From positions 1 through 63,102 of the forward strand of contig CAJUQT010000019.1 of assembly GCA_910588225.1 (NCBI GenBank): a DNA stretch of 63,102 nt, written 5' to 3'. A program made the position numbers and the translations under genes. The DNA is from an uncultured Acetatifactor sp. GTDB taxonomy: Bacteria; Bacillota; Clostridia; Lachnospirales; Lachnospiraceae. The notes under the pieces were generated by a model. That model saw nothing but the letters and a program-made list of their open reading frames with translations, made no database searches and had not been told where the DNA came from. Positions 16,957 to 24,769 of the stretch are shown here, piece by piece; the first letter of the stretch is position 1, and every line of letters begins with the position of its first letter.

Positions 16957-17104
16957 AAAGCGGGCATAGTACTTTGGAGTTAGAATGTGCGGCAAATTGA
17001 TCGAAACTATTTTGATTTACCCATAGTATGTCTGCCTGATATGCTGGATGCTGCAGGTCCGGCATGTGCTGAGCGGCAGGCCGCGGAAAGGTATGAGGGT
17101 TGAG

Positions 17105-17953
17105 ATGGGGATTTTTTCAGGGTTAAAAAATCTTGGGCTGGGGAATATGGAAGGCATGAACCTTTTTGAAGAGACGAAAAAGGAGGAGAGCAGGCATAAA
17201 CCTGCTCCCGCTGCTCCGCCGAAACCCCAGGAGAAGGACCTGATTTATGACAGATCTTTTGTCTGCCCCGTATGCGACAGTTCCTTTACGGCTAAAATCA
17301 TGAAGACCAGTAAGGCGCGGATGCTGGGAACGGACCAGGATCTGCGGGCGAGATACGAAGGTATCGATGCCGCTAAATACGAGGTGGTAATGTGTCCTGT
17401 CTGTGCATATGCCGCGTTGATCCGGTACTTTACCAATGTGACGTCGGCTCAGGCGAAATTAATTAAGGAAAAGATCAGCCAGACTGTACATCTCACTGCA
17501 TATGACGAAGAAACTTACAGCTATGAACAGGCTGTGGAGAGATATAAGCTTGCTCTGGTAAATGCAGTGGTAAAACGTGCGAAGACAAGCGAAAAGGCAT
17601 ATATCTGTCTGCGCAATGCCTGGCTGCTCAGAGGATACAGGGAGAGTCTGCAGGAGAAGGAGCAGCCAGATACAGAGCTGATTGAAAAGTTGGAAAAGCA
17701 GGAGAATGAGTTCCTGGAGAATGCATACAGGGGATTTACGGAGGCCAGACAGAGTGAAATGTTTCCCATATGTGGAATGAATACCATCACTATTGACTAT
17801 CTGTTATCCGTTCTGGCTATACGGTTTAAAGAGTATGATGTGGCTACCAAATTGCTGAGTACTGTCATTACTTCATCCGGAGCCAACGCACGTATCAAGG
17901 ATAAGGCCAGGGAGATGAAGGAGCAGATTTTGCGGGAGCAGAGCAAGAAGTAA
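17105..17953 (+). CDS. DUF2225 family protein with paired zinc-binding cysteines
   Basis: 282 residues. After a short Pro/Lys-rich N-terminal part there are two CxxC pairs, in FVCPVCDSSF and VMCPVCAYA, that probably bind one metal ion. The rest is helical, TPR-like, ending in REQSKK. The layout fits DUF2225, whose function is not known. The ATG at 17105 (MGIFSGLKNL) is preceded by GAGGG and chosen over an in-frame ATG at 17048. The stop is 18 bases before the MocR-type regulator, so the two may be cotranscribed. Confidence 0.8.
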   Translation: MGIFSGLKNLGLGNMEGMNLFEETKKEESRHKPAPAAPPKPQEKDLIYDRSFVCPVCDSSFTAKIMKTSKARMLGTDQDLRARYEGIDAAKYEVVMCPVCAYAALIRYFTNVTSAQAKLIKEKISQTVHLTAYDEETYSYEQAVERYKLALVNAVVKRAKTSEKAYICLRNAWLLRGYRESLQEKEQPDTELIEKLEKQENEFLENAYRGFTEARQSEMFPICGMNTITIDYLLSVLAIRFKEYDVATKLLSTVITSSGANARIKDKAREMKEQILREQSKK

Positions 17954-17971
17954 ATCAGGTGAGGAAGAACT

Positions 17972-19462
17972 TTGAACAAAATGACTTTTCAGCTGCGCAC
18001 GGACGGTGGGAAGTGTCTGTATGAGCAGATTTATGAGCATATCAAAAAGGAAATCAGGGAGAGGAAGCTGCTCGCGGGAGAGAAGCTTCCTTCTACGCGT
18101 TTTTTGGCGGAATATCTGCAGGTGGCCAGAAGTACAGTGGACTATGCCTATGGCCAGCTGCTCAGTGAAGGGTATATAGAGTCCAGACCCTGTAAGGGAT
18201 ACTTTGTATGCCCTATAGAGGAGCTGCTTTTCCTGGAGGAAGAAAGTGTATCCAAAGCGGAAGAGAAGGGCGGTCTGTTCTCTGGAGAGGGGCGGACAGG
18301 CAGGATGGAGCCGGGAAAATGGCTGAGAGAAACGGAGGCGGAACGGGAGCGGAAATTTTCTGTGGATTTTTCTCCTTTTGACATTGATATGTCAGGTTTT
18401 CCCTTTGGTGTCTGGAAGAAAATCACGAAAAATATACTCACCTATGCAAACAGCGATTTGTTTGCCAAGGGAGAATCCCAGGGAGATGAAGAGCTGCGCA
18501 AAACCATAGTCAGATATCTGCATTCCTCCAGAGGTGTGAATTGCAGGCCGGAACAGGTTATCGTGGGGGCTGGAAATGATTATCTGCTTCTTCTGCTGGA
18601 AAAGATATTGGGTCGGCATATCCGTATTGCCATGGAAAATCCTACCTACAAGAGATCATACAGGATGTTTCAGTCTTTTGCGTATCGCATAGCAACCGTT
18701 GATATGGACGAGTCAGGCATGCGTGCGGATAAACTCGGCGAGGCGAAAGTCAGCGCCGCCTATGTTATGCCGTCCCATCAGTTTCCCACAGGAACGGTGA
18801 TGCCTATCGGAAGGAGAATGGAGCTGCTAAAGTGGGCGGACGGGGAACCGGACAGATATCTGATTGAGGATGATTATGACAGTGAATTCCGGTTTCGTGG
18901 AAAACCGATTCCGGCACTACAGGCCTCAGACCGGCACGGCAGAGTGATTTATATGGGGACATTTTCCAAAGCGATTGCACCTGCCATTCGCATCAGCTTT
19001 ATGGTTCTGCCGGATAAGCTGCTGGAAAAGTATCGCAGCGAGTATTCCTTTTACTCCTGTACGGTACCGCGCATCGACCAGAGCATCCTGAATGAATTTA
19101 TCCGAGACGGCTACTTTGAACGCCATTTGAATAAAATGAGGAAAATATACCAGGCAAAGCATGAGCTTCTGCTGGAATGTCTGCAGCCCATGCGGAAAGA
19201 TTTTCTGATATCCGGAGAAAATGCAGGGCTGCATATACTGCTGACGGCGAAGCAGGGAATGCCGGAGCGTGAACTGGTGAAGATGGCAACGGAAAATGGT
19301 GTACGGGTCTATGGAATGTCGGAAAACATGGTGGAGGAGGCGCCAGACAGCGCTACGGTTCTGCTGGGATTCGGCGGCCTGACGGAGCAGGAGATCAGAG
19401 AAGGAACAAAGATTTTAAGAACATCCTGGAAATTTCTTCACCGTTTTTCGTATAATTTCTGA
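17972..19462 (+). CDS. MocR/PdxR-type regulator (GntR HTH fused to aminotransferase domain)
   Basis: A 496-residue fusion: a GntR winged helix at residues 1-75 (LPSTRFLAEYLQVARSTVDYAY) and a fold-type I aminotransferase-like domain. The PLP-binding lysine lies in GTFSKAIAPAIR and the LIEDDYDSEFR motif is intact, so PLP is likely bound as an effector rather than for catalysis. Known members control pyridoxal or GABA metabolism, but no pdx or gab gene is near. The start is a TTG with GAGGA six bases upstream; the in-frame ATG at 17981 would be 15 bases away. Confidence 0.88.
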   Translation: MNKMTFQLRTDGGKCLYEQIYEHIKKEIRERKLLAGEKLPSTRFLAEYLQVARSTVDYAYGQLLSEGYIESRPCKGYFVCPIEELLFLEEESVSKAEEKGGLFSGEGRTGRMEPGKWLRETEAERERKFSVDFSPFDIDMSGFPFGVWKKITKNILTYANSDLFAKGESQGDEELRKTIVRYLHSSRGVNCRPEQVIVGAGNDYLLLLLEKILGRHIRIAMENPTYKRSYRMFQSFAYRIATVDMDESGMRADKLGEAKVSAAYVMPSHQFPTGTVMPIGRRMELLKWADGEPDRYLIEDDYDSEFRFRGKPIPALQASDRHGRVIYMGTFSKAIAPAIRISFMVLPDKLLEKYRSEYSFYSCTVPRIDQSILNEFIRDGYFERHLNKMRKIYQAKHELLLECLQPMRKDFLISGENAGLHILLTAKQGMPERELVKMATENGVRVYGMSENMVEEAPDSATVLLGFGGLTEQEIREGTKILRTSWKFLHRFSYNF

Positions 19463-19518
19463 AAGTGGTGCAGACAGAACGAATCAAGGCAGTAGAGAAT
19501 AAATGAGTAAAAAATATT

Positions 19519-19567
19519 CCACAGGAAATGTAATGTTGACAAAACATTGTTTCCTGTGGGATTTATT
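19519..19567. terminator. bidirectional terminator
   Basis: CCACAGGAA (19519-19527) pairs with TTCCTGTGG (19551-19559), with an inner AATGTT/AACATT pairing and A/T-rich flanks on both sides. It lies between the convergent MocR gene and the small acidic protein. Confidence 0.75.
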
Positions 19568-19610
19568 CGTTGGGGCCTGAAATGGTGGTCTGGCATTAAC
19601 TGTCAGCTGC

Positions 19611-19979
19611 TTAATTATCGCTGATGGGTGGTTCCTCATCGGAACTGTCTTCCTCATCAAAAAATTCTTCCACACTTTCTTCGCTCTTATCCGTGCTCTG
19701 TGCCACTTGCTCTGACAGTGGGGTAAAGGAAGTTTCTTCCTTTTCAGGAGCTTCCTCCTTCTCTGCGGCAGTTTCCGCAGGGGCGGAAGACTCTTCCGGA
19801 TTCAGTGAGACATAGCTGCGGGAGCTTTCGGATTCCTCTTCGGGATCATCGCTGAAATCGTCATAATCTTCGTCGATGACATCCTTTGCGTTTTCCTTTT
19901 TCATAAAGTAATAAACGGCAGCGACAGCAGAACCCACTGCGGCGGTAAAAAGTAAAAATTTTCCAAATTTTCTGGCCAT
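19611..19979 (-). CDS. small acidic single-pass membrane protein, unknown
   Basis: 122 residues: MARKFGKF, one hydrophobic helix at about residues 8-25 (LLFTAAVGSAVAAVYYF), then an extremely acidic, disordered tail of Asp, Glu and Ser. GAAAGGAG lies eight bases before the ATG. There is no enzyme motif. Homologous short proteins with the same N terminus seem widespread in Lachnospiraceae; their function is unknown to me. The tail faces the cytoplasm or the wall depending on orientation, which the sequence does not settle. Confidence 0.75.
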   Translation of the reverse strand: MARKFGKFLLFTAAVGSAVAAVYYFMKKENAKDVIDEDYDDFSDDPEEESESSRSYVSLNPEESSAPAETAAEKEEAPEKEETSFTPLSEQVAQSTDKSEESVEEFFDEEDSSDEEPPISDN

Positions 19980-20105
19980 AAGCGACTCCTTTCAATTGGT
20001 TGTTTATACCAATTTATATTAATACTATTTTGCAGAATTGAAAAGGGAATATACACAAATTTATGAAAAATTTTAGGATTTTATTCCCCAGGGCCTGCGC
20101 ACATG

Positions 20106-20178
20106 GTATAATGATTCTGCATTCGCAGAATTCAAGCCTGCGTGGGCTGGCTTGTCATCACTGCGTGATGCATTATAC
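20106..20178. other. cloverleaf-forming inverted-repeat element
   Basis: An 8-bp outer stem GTATAATG/CATTATAC (20106-20113 with 20171-20178) encloses three consecutive perfect hairpins: ATTCTGC/GCAGAAT (20114-20131), AAGCC/GGCTT (20134-20153) and CATCAC/GTGATG (20156-20170), with only two-base joints. It is not a tRNA: there is no T-loop GTTC, no D-loop and no 3' acceptor. The same leading sequence GCGCACATGGTATAAT recurs at 20234 at the head of the 72-bp repeats, which ties the two elements together. It may be a small structured RNA or a terminal structure of a mobile repeat. Confidence 0.7.
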
Positions 20179-20196
20179 TCAGCAATCCATGACTTG

Positions 20197-20231
20197 AAAA
20201 TCAAATGCCTCCTTCGGAGCCGCTTGATTTT
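20197..20231. other. hairpin between the cloverleaf and the 72-bp repeats
   Basis: AAAATCAA (20197-20204) pairs with TTGATTTT (20224-20231), and an inner CTCC/GGAG stem (20209-20212 with 20216-20219) has a three-base loop. Long T tracts are absent on the + strand, but TTTTC follows, so it could be a weak terminator. Confidence 0.5.
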
Positions 20232-20233
20232 CT

Positions 20234-20357
20234 GCGCACATGGTATAATATGCACATACTTGTGGAAGAAAACGGCCGAATGGCCATCCATAGCATGTGC
20301 GGGCTGTGCACATGGTATAATATGCACATACTTGTGGAAGAAAACGGCCGAATGGCC
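20234..20357. repeat. 72-bp repeat array, copy B
   Basis: A partial unit, one full 72-bp unit (20275-20346) and the start of another repeat the array at 1-155. Differences are consistent within this locus (ACTTGTGGAAG instead of GCTTGTGGCAG), so the units at each site were homogenised locally. Each unit keeps TGGTATAAT and the GGCC-GAAT-GGCC motif. The array ends 60 bases before the TetR gene. Confidence 0.88.
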
Positions 20358-20379
20358 ACCCATACCATGATTAACCTGT

Positions 20380-20393
20380 AATCATTAATGATT
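20380..20393. promoter_or_regulatory. perfect 14-bp palindrome, possible TetR operator
   Basis: AATCATTAATGATT is fully self-complementary and lies 25 bases before the start of the TetR-family gene. Autoregulation through such a site is usual for the family; binding here is inferred. Confidence 0.45.
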
Positions 20394-20417
20394 TTATCAT
20401 AAGCAGGAGTGCCGAAA

Positions 20418-21020
20418 ATGAACAGTAAGTTTTTTGATTTGAAAAAAGAAAAGCAGGACAGAATGATTAACGCCGCGCTGAAAGTATTTGCGCTTCAGGG
20501 CTACCGCCATGGCAGCACGGACGACATTGTCAGAGAAGCCGCTGTCAGCAAGGGGCTTCTGTTTCATTATTTTGGCAGTAAGCTGGGGGCTTATCGTTTT
20601 GTCTATGATTACAGCGTCAGGTATATGAACCTGGAACTGCGCTCCACTGTAAACGTCGGTGAGAAGGACCTTTTTGCGGTTATGAAGCAAATCGAATATG
20701 CCAGGATGCGGGCCATGAAGGGGTACCCCTATATGCAGCAGTTCCTGAACCGTTCTCAGTGGGAGGATTCCTGTGAAGCGCTTTTGTCTGTGGAGGAAAA
20801 ACGCAACGACCTGGCAGAGACTTATGCCGCAATCGGGAATCAGATTGATTACGAGGCTCTGCCTGGGAGCGTGGACGGCGAGAAGCTGCGGAAGATGCTG
20901 GATTTCACCGTCAAGGGACTGATGACGGAGCGGTTTCAGGATGCCTCCTTTCAGCCGGAAATGCTGTATGAGGAAATCTGCGGTTACCTGGACATGGTCC
21001 GGGATATGCTATACAGGTAG
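20418..21020 (+). CDS. TetR/AcrR family transcriptional regulator
   Basis: 200 residues. The N-terminal TetR helix-turn-helix is clear: RMINAALKVFALQGY, then STDDIVREAAVSKGLLFHYFGSK. The C-terminal ligand domain is of the all-helical type with no identifiable ligand. AGGAG eight bases before the ATG fixes the start at 20418 rather than the GTG at 20409. The palindrome at 20380 may be its operator. The convergent neighbour is a DUF6062-like gene; no transporter target lies immediately beside it. Confidence 0.9.
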   Translation: MNSKFFDLKKEKQDRMINAALKVFALQGYRHGSTDDIVREAAVSKGLLFHYFGSKLGAYRFVYDYSVRYMNLELRSTVNVGEKDLFAVMKQIEYARMRAMKGYPYMQQFLNRSQWEDSCEALLSVEEKRNDLAETYAAIGNQIDYEALPGSVDGEKLRKMLDFTVKGLMTERFQDASFQPEMLYEEICGYLDMVRDMLYR

Positions 21021-21038
21021 GCCGGGAATGCCGGTCGT

Positions 21039-21797
21039 TTATTTGGGCTTGTAAGGGCCATCCGCCGGATAGCCGCCTTTCAGCTTCTGCATGCCGCGCT
21101 GGATGGCGTCTCTGGAATTCTTCCAGTCGGCGTCTTTGTTGCGGTAGTCGAATTTTTCCACCATCCAGGCCACATCTTCCGCCAGACGTGCCATGTTGTT
21201 CTCCATCAGGGGGAACATGGCGTGATAGAAGCTGTCTTTTTCACTGTTTGACAGTCTGCTGTCCGACGCTTCGCACAAGTCGCCGAAGTGATGGAGACAG
21301 AACCCTTTCCCGTTTTCGATTTTTTCCCGGAACTCTTCGTCCTGTTTCCACAGATAGAAGAAGGTGTCCATGTACCGGGTATAGGTGTCAGCGAAATGGC
21401 TGCATATGTAACAGGAATTCTCTTTCTCCTTTACCCATATGCCGATAGCATTGCCGCTTTCTGCCGTTTTGCGGAATTTATCCTTAAAAGAGGATTTACC
21501 GGGGCGAAAATGGGCGAATTCATTTTTCATCTCACTGATGATTTTCTGGTAGTGTGTCTTCAAAATCCAGGCGTTGCCCAGAGTATTGCCGTAATCAAAC
21601 ATTTTCTGGAAATGCTGTCTGCAGAAACCGGCCTTGTCCGTCATCTCACGGATATCGGCTTCCATGTAGGAGGAGCCGCTGCCCAGCACAAAGTCCAGCA
21701 GGTCCTGCTCCACATTTCTCTCAATAAAGCAAAAGGGACATTCGTCACCTGCATTGACGGCGTCATTTAAGGGGATGGTGTATAATTGTTCTTTCAT
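21039..21797 (-). CDS. DUF6062-like cysteine/histidine-rich protein
   Basis: 252 residues. Two CxxC pairs (ECPFCFIER and SCYICSH) and two CxxH motifs (GFCRQHF and GFCLHHF) are arranged as two repeated halves, which suggests two metal sites or a pseudo-dimeric domain. The rest is helical. I recall such proteins as DUF6062; their role is unknown. AAAGGACTTTT directly before the ATG at 21797 chooses this start over a longer in-frame ATG at 21890. It converges on the TetR gene and diverges from the second MBOAT gene. Confidence 0.75.
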   Translation of the reverse strand: MKEQLYTIPLNDAVNAGDECPFCFIERNVEQDLLDFVLGSGSSYMEADIREMTDKAGFCRQHFQKMFDYGNTLGNAWILKTHYQKIISEMKNEFAHFRPGKSSFKDKFRKTAESGNAIGIWVKEKENSCYICSHFADTYTRYMDTFFYLWKQDEEFREKIENGKGFCLHHFGDLCEASDSRLSNSEKDSFYHAMFPLMENNMARLAEDVAWMVEKFDYRNKDADWKNSRDAIQRGMQKLKGGYPADGPYKPK

Positions 21798-21963
21798 AAA
21801 AGTCCTTTCTATTGTGGATAATAATTGCTTTACCATTGTGTGGGGGTCTCTTTCTGTACCTTTGCCGCACAGACTCATGGTCTCTCCCATCAGTTTACAA
21901 CAGTTTTTACATAATTGCTACATTTTTGTGACAAGTCGCCTTTTAAAATTAATTTTTTTTAAG

Positions 21964-21992
21964 TTGAAAAGTGGTGTGAGGAAGGATAATAT
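21964..21992 (+). promoter_or_regulatory. promoter of the second MBOAT/SGNH pair
   Basis: TTGAAA (21964-21969), 17 bases, then TAATAT (21987-21992), about 35 bases before the MBOAT start codon. Confidence 0.5.
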
Positions 21993-22026
21993 AGTAGTAA
22001 TGAAGTTACGAAAGATGTGATAATTC

Positions 22027-23418
22027 TTGGTATTCAGCAGTATAGAATTCTTACTCTTTTTTCTTCCGCTTTTTTTGCTGGCATATGCACTGACCCCGGA
22101 TAGAATGAAAAACATGACACTCCTGTCAGGGAGTCTTGTTTTCTATGCGCTGGGAGAACCGCGGTCTCTGTTGATTCTCATGATATCTGTGGTGGTCAAT
22201 TATTTTATCAGCCTGCATCTGGGGCGAAGAGAAAGACTAAAGGGAAAAAATAAGAAAAGAAACAAAAGATTGGAAAGAAGACGCAGATTGCTGTTGATTA
22301 CGGCGATTGTGCTGAACCTGATGCCGTTGGCATTTTTTAAAGGCGGGATGGGAGAAAGAGGACTTCCGCTGGGAATCAGCTTTTATACGTTTCAGATTTT
22401 ATCTTATTTGATTGATCTGTACCGCAGCGGTCGAAAGGGAGAGACGTCATTTGTGATATTTGCCACTTACATTACCATGTTCCCGCGTCTGCTCTCGGGG
22501 CCTATTGTCTATTACAGTGAGGTGGAGGCGGCACTGCAGAGGCGTTCGTTCACGGTTCACAGCGTGCAGGAGGGACTGAAGGTTTTTACCATGGGACTGG
22601 CGGCAAAGGTGCTGTTGGCGGACAGAATCGGGCTGCTCTGGCAGGAAGTACAGGTAACCGGATTCGAGAGCATATCCACGCCTCTGGCGTGGCTGGCGGC
22701 AGTGGCTTATTCTCTGAAAATTTACTTTGATTTCTATGGTTATTCGCTGATGGCCAGAGGCCTGGGAAAAATGCTGGGGTTTGAACTGCCGGAAAATTTC
22801 CGGACACCCTATATGGCAGGCTCTGTGAGAGATTTTTACCGGAGATGGCATATTACTCTGGGCAGATGGTTCTGCAATTATGTGTATATTCCTCTGGGGG
22901 GGAACCGCAATGGAGAATTCCGGACTGTCTGTAATCTGCTGGCGGTCTGGTTTCTGACGGCAATCTGGCATGGAAGTACGGCAAATTTCCTGATTTGGGG
23001 AATGCTGTTGTGGCTGGCAATTGTGCTGGAGAAGCAGCTGATGCGTCTGGGAGTGTGGAAGTATCTGGAGAAGGGATCTGGAAAGCTGATTGCATCCCTT
23101 TATCTGTGGGCATTTATTCCCGTGACCTGGATTTGTTTTGCAGTCACGGATATCAATCAGCTCCAGATTTTCCTGGGAAGGATGTTTCATGTGGTTGACG
23201 GCATACGGGTCAGCGCCGGGGACTGGCTGAAAGCGCTGACGAATTACGGATGGCTGTTTGCAGCGGGAGGTTTTGCCTGTACGGCGGCTGTACAGAAGCT
23301 GTTCCGACGGTTTAAGGACACTTTGCCGGGAATGGTTTTCCTGGCCCTGCTTTTTTGGTGGTGTGTCTGGAGACTGCAGAGAGAGGGACAGAATCCGTTT
23401 ATGTATCGGGATTTCTGA
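22027..23418 (+). CDS. MBOAT O-acyltransferase (AlgI-like), second copy
   Basis: 463 residues, polytopic. The N terminus MVFSSIEFLLFFLPLF is typical of AlgI/PatA-type MBOATs. The invariant histidines are His275 in YRRWHITLGR and His315 in TAIWHGSTANF. The start is a TTG with only a weak purine-rich site; no ATG would give the conserved N terminus. Unlike the copy at 8507 it has no carrier or adenylating enzyme beside it, so it is more likely an O-acetyltransferase for polysaccharide or peptidoglycan, with the downstream SGNH protein as partner (inference by analogy with AlgI/AlgJ and PatA/PatB). Confidence 0.9.
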   Translation: MVFSSIEFLLFFLPLFLLAYALTPDRMKNMTLLSGSLVFYALGEPRSLLILMISVVVNYFISLHLGRRERLKGKNKKRNKRLERRRRLLLITAIVLNLMPLAFFKGGMGERGLPLGISFYTFQILSYLIDLYRSGRKGETSFVIFATYITMFPRLLSGPIVYYSEVEAALQRRSFTVHSVQEGLKVFTMGLAAKVLLADRIGLLWQEVQVTGFESISTPLAWLAAVAYSLKIYFDFYGYSLMARGLGKMLGFELPENFRTPYMAGSVRDFYRRWHITLGRWFCNYVYIPLGGNRNGEFRTVCNLLAVWFLTAIWHGSTANFLIWGMLLWLAIVLEKQLMRLGVWKYLEKGSGKLIASLYLWAFIPVTWICFAVTDINQLQIFLGRMFHVVDGIRVSAGDWLKALTNYGWLFAAGGFACTAAVQKLFRRFKDTLPGMVFLALLFWWCVWRLQREGQNPFMYRDF

Positions 23419-23454
23419 TGGATTGAGACACCATGAAAGTGAGATGGGCTTTGA

Positions 23455-24573
23455 ATGATAAAATGGCTGAAAAAGTGGTCTTATATGATTATGCTTGTGG
23501 GGACAGGTGTGGTGTATCTGACCAGCGTGGATAACTGGCAGGTATATGCGAAGCCGCTTATGCGGATTCAGAGCTGGTATGCGGATTCCGGGCTGGGGAA
23601 TCTGTTCTCAGCCGACGGAGGAATCACAGAGGGGGGCGGCTCGGAGAACAGTGCCGGCGGGCAGGAGGGAGCGGCTGCCGGAGAGGATACCGGAACCGGC
23701 TCCGGGGCAGGAGAAAGCGGAACTGTCTCCGGTACCGGGGACGCACAGGACAGTGACCCGGCGCAGAACCCGGGGGAGGGCCCGTCCGTTGTAGGCGAGG
23801 AGGGCGGTTCCGGGCTGCCGGAGGGAGAGCCTGCCGGCAGCGCAAATGAAGGCAATGGACTTCCTTTGGAAGGAGAGACCGGGGAAGGAACAGGAGCTTC
23901 TGATGAAAACGGGGAAGGAACAGAAGCTTCCGCAGGCGGAGTGCCGGGTGAACCATCGGAAAGCGGTGAGCCGGTGTATATGGTCGTGGAGGATGATTAT
24001 TTTTCGGATGCCGTGTTTATCGGAGATTCCAGGACTGTGGGCATGTTTGAGTACGGCGGACTGGAAGAGACGGCCTCCTTTTACGCCTCTACAGGACTGA
24101 CGGTATATAAGATGTTTGATTCCGAAATTGTGTCTGTGCCCAGTGAAAAAAGGAAGATAAGTGTGGAGGAAGCGCTGCAGCAGAATACTTTTGCCAAAAT
24201 TTATCTCATGATCGGCATCAATGAGATGGGAACGGGCACGGTAGAGAGCTTTCTGGAGGCATACCAGGGAGCGGTGGCACATCTGCGGGAGCTGCAGCCG
24301 GATGCAATCATCTACCTGCAGGGAATTATCAGGGTGACGTCGGAGCGGTCTGCACAGGGGGATTACATTAATAATGAGGGAATTAATGCCAGAAATGAGG
24401 GGATCGCACAGCTTGCCGACAACGAGACAATTTTCTATCTGGATGTGAATCCGCTGATTTGTGACGAGACAGGGGGAATGATACCCGATTATACCTTTGA
24501 CGGCGTACATCTGAAAGCGAAATATATCGAAATCTGGAAAGATTATTTAAAGTCTCATGCAATATCTTCTTGA
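23455..24573 (+). CDS. membrane-anchored SGNH hydrolase/transferase with long low-complexity linker
   Basis: 372 residues: an N-terminal membrane anchor at about 8-25, a Gly/Glu/Ser/Thr-rich disordered linker from about 52 to 172, then an extracellular SGNH domain. Block I is FIGDSRTVG with Ser192, block III is MIGINEMG with Asn256, and block V is FDGVHLKAKY with Asp349 and His352, so the catalytic set is complete. The linker could span part of the cell wall. It lies 36 bases after the MBOAT stop, and the pair probably works as an acyl-transfer unit on the outside of the cell. The ribosome binding site is weak. Confidence 0.87.
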   Translation: MIKWLKKWSYMIMLVGTGVVYLTSVDNWQVYAKPLMRIQSWYADSGLGNLFSADGGITEGGGSENSAGGQEGAAAGEDTGTGSGAGESGTVSGTGDAQDSDPAQNPGEGPSVVGEEGGSGLPEGEPAGSANEGNGLPLEGETGEGTGASDENGEGTEASAGGVPGEPSESGEPVYMVVEDDYFSDAVFIGDSRTVGMFEYGGLEETASFYASTGLTVYKMFDSEIVSVPSEKRKISVEEALQQNTFAKIYLMIGINEMGTGTVESFLEAYQGAVAHLRELQPDAIIYLQGIIRVTSERSAQGDYINNEGINARNEGIAQLADNETIFYLDVNPLICDETGGMIPDYTFDGVHLKAKYIEIWKDYLKSHAISS

Positions 24574-24609
24574 CTGTTGGGTGACGAGACATTATCATAG
24601 TCTGTGGAT

Positions 24610-24646
24610 AACAGTTCAGCGGGTCGGAGAGACCGGCTGAACTGTT
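24610..24646. repeat. dispersed palindrome, copy 3 (best 11-bp stem)
   Basis: AACAGTTCAGC (24610-24620) pairs perfectly with GCTGAACTGTT (24636-24646), with an inner GGTC/GACC stem. No T tract follows. It lies between the SGNH gene and uraA. The remaining leader to 24769 has two more weak stems (for example ACAGTCG/CGACTGT) but matches no riboswitch I know. Confidence 0.85.
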
Positions 24647-24769
24647 CACTGCAAACGGCGTCAGAGGGGGAAGCCATTGGCAGATTATGGAAGCCGTCTG
24701 ACAGACAGGACAGTCGTGTGGACAAAAGTGCGGAAATTGCGACTGTAAACAATTCAGGAGGAAGAGTTC

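Noticed and set aside
20106..20178. tRNA gene
   Set aside because: Cloverleaf shape only: no T-loop consensus, no D-loop, no anticodon arm of the right size and loop sizes differ.
24650..24769. Riboswitch or PyrR site before uraA
   Set aside because: Weak stems exist, but nothing matches the PyrR-binding loop or a purine/guanine aptamer that I know.
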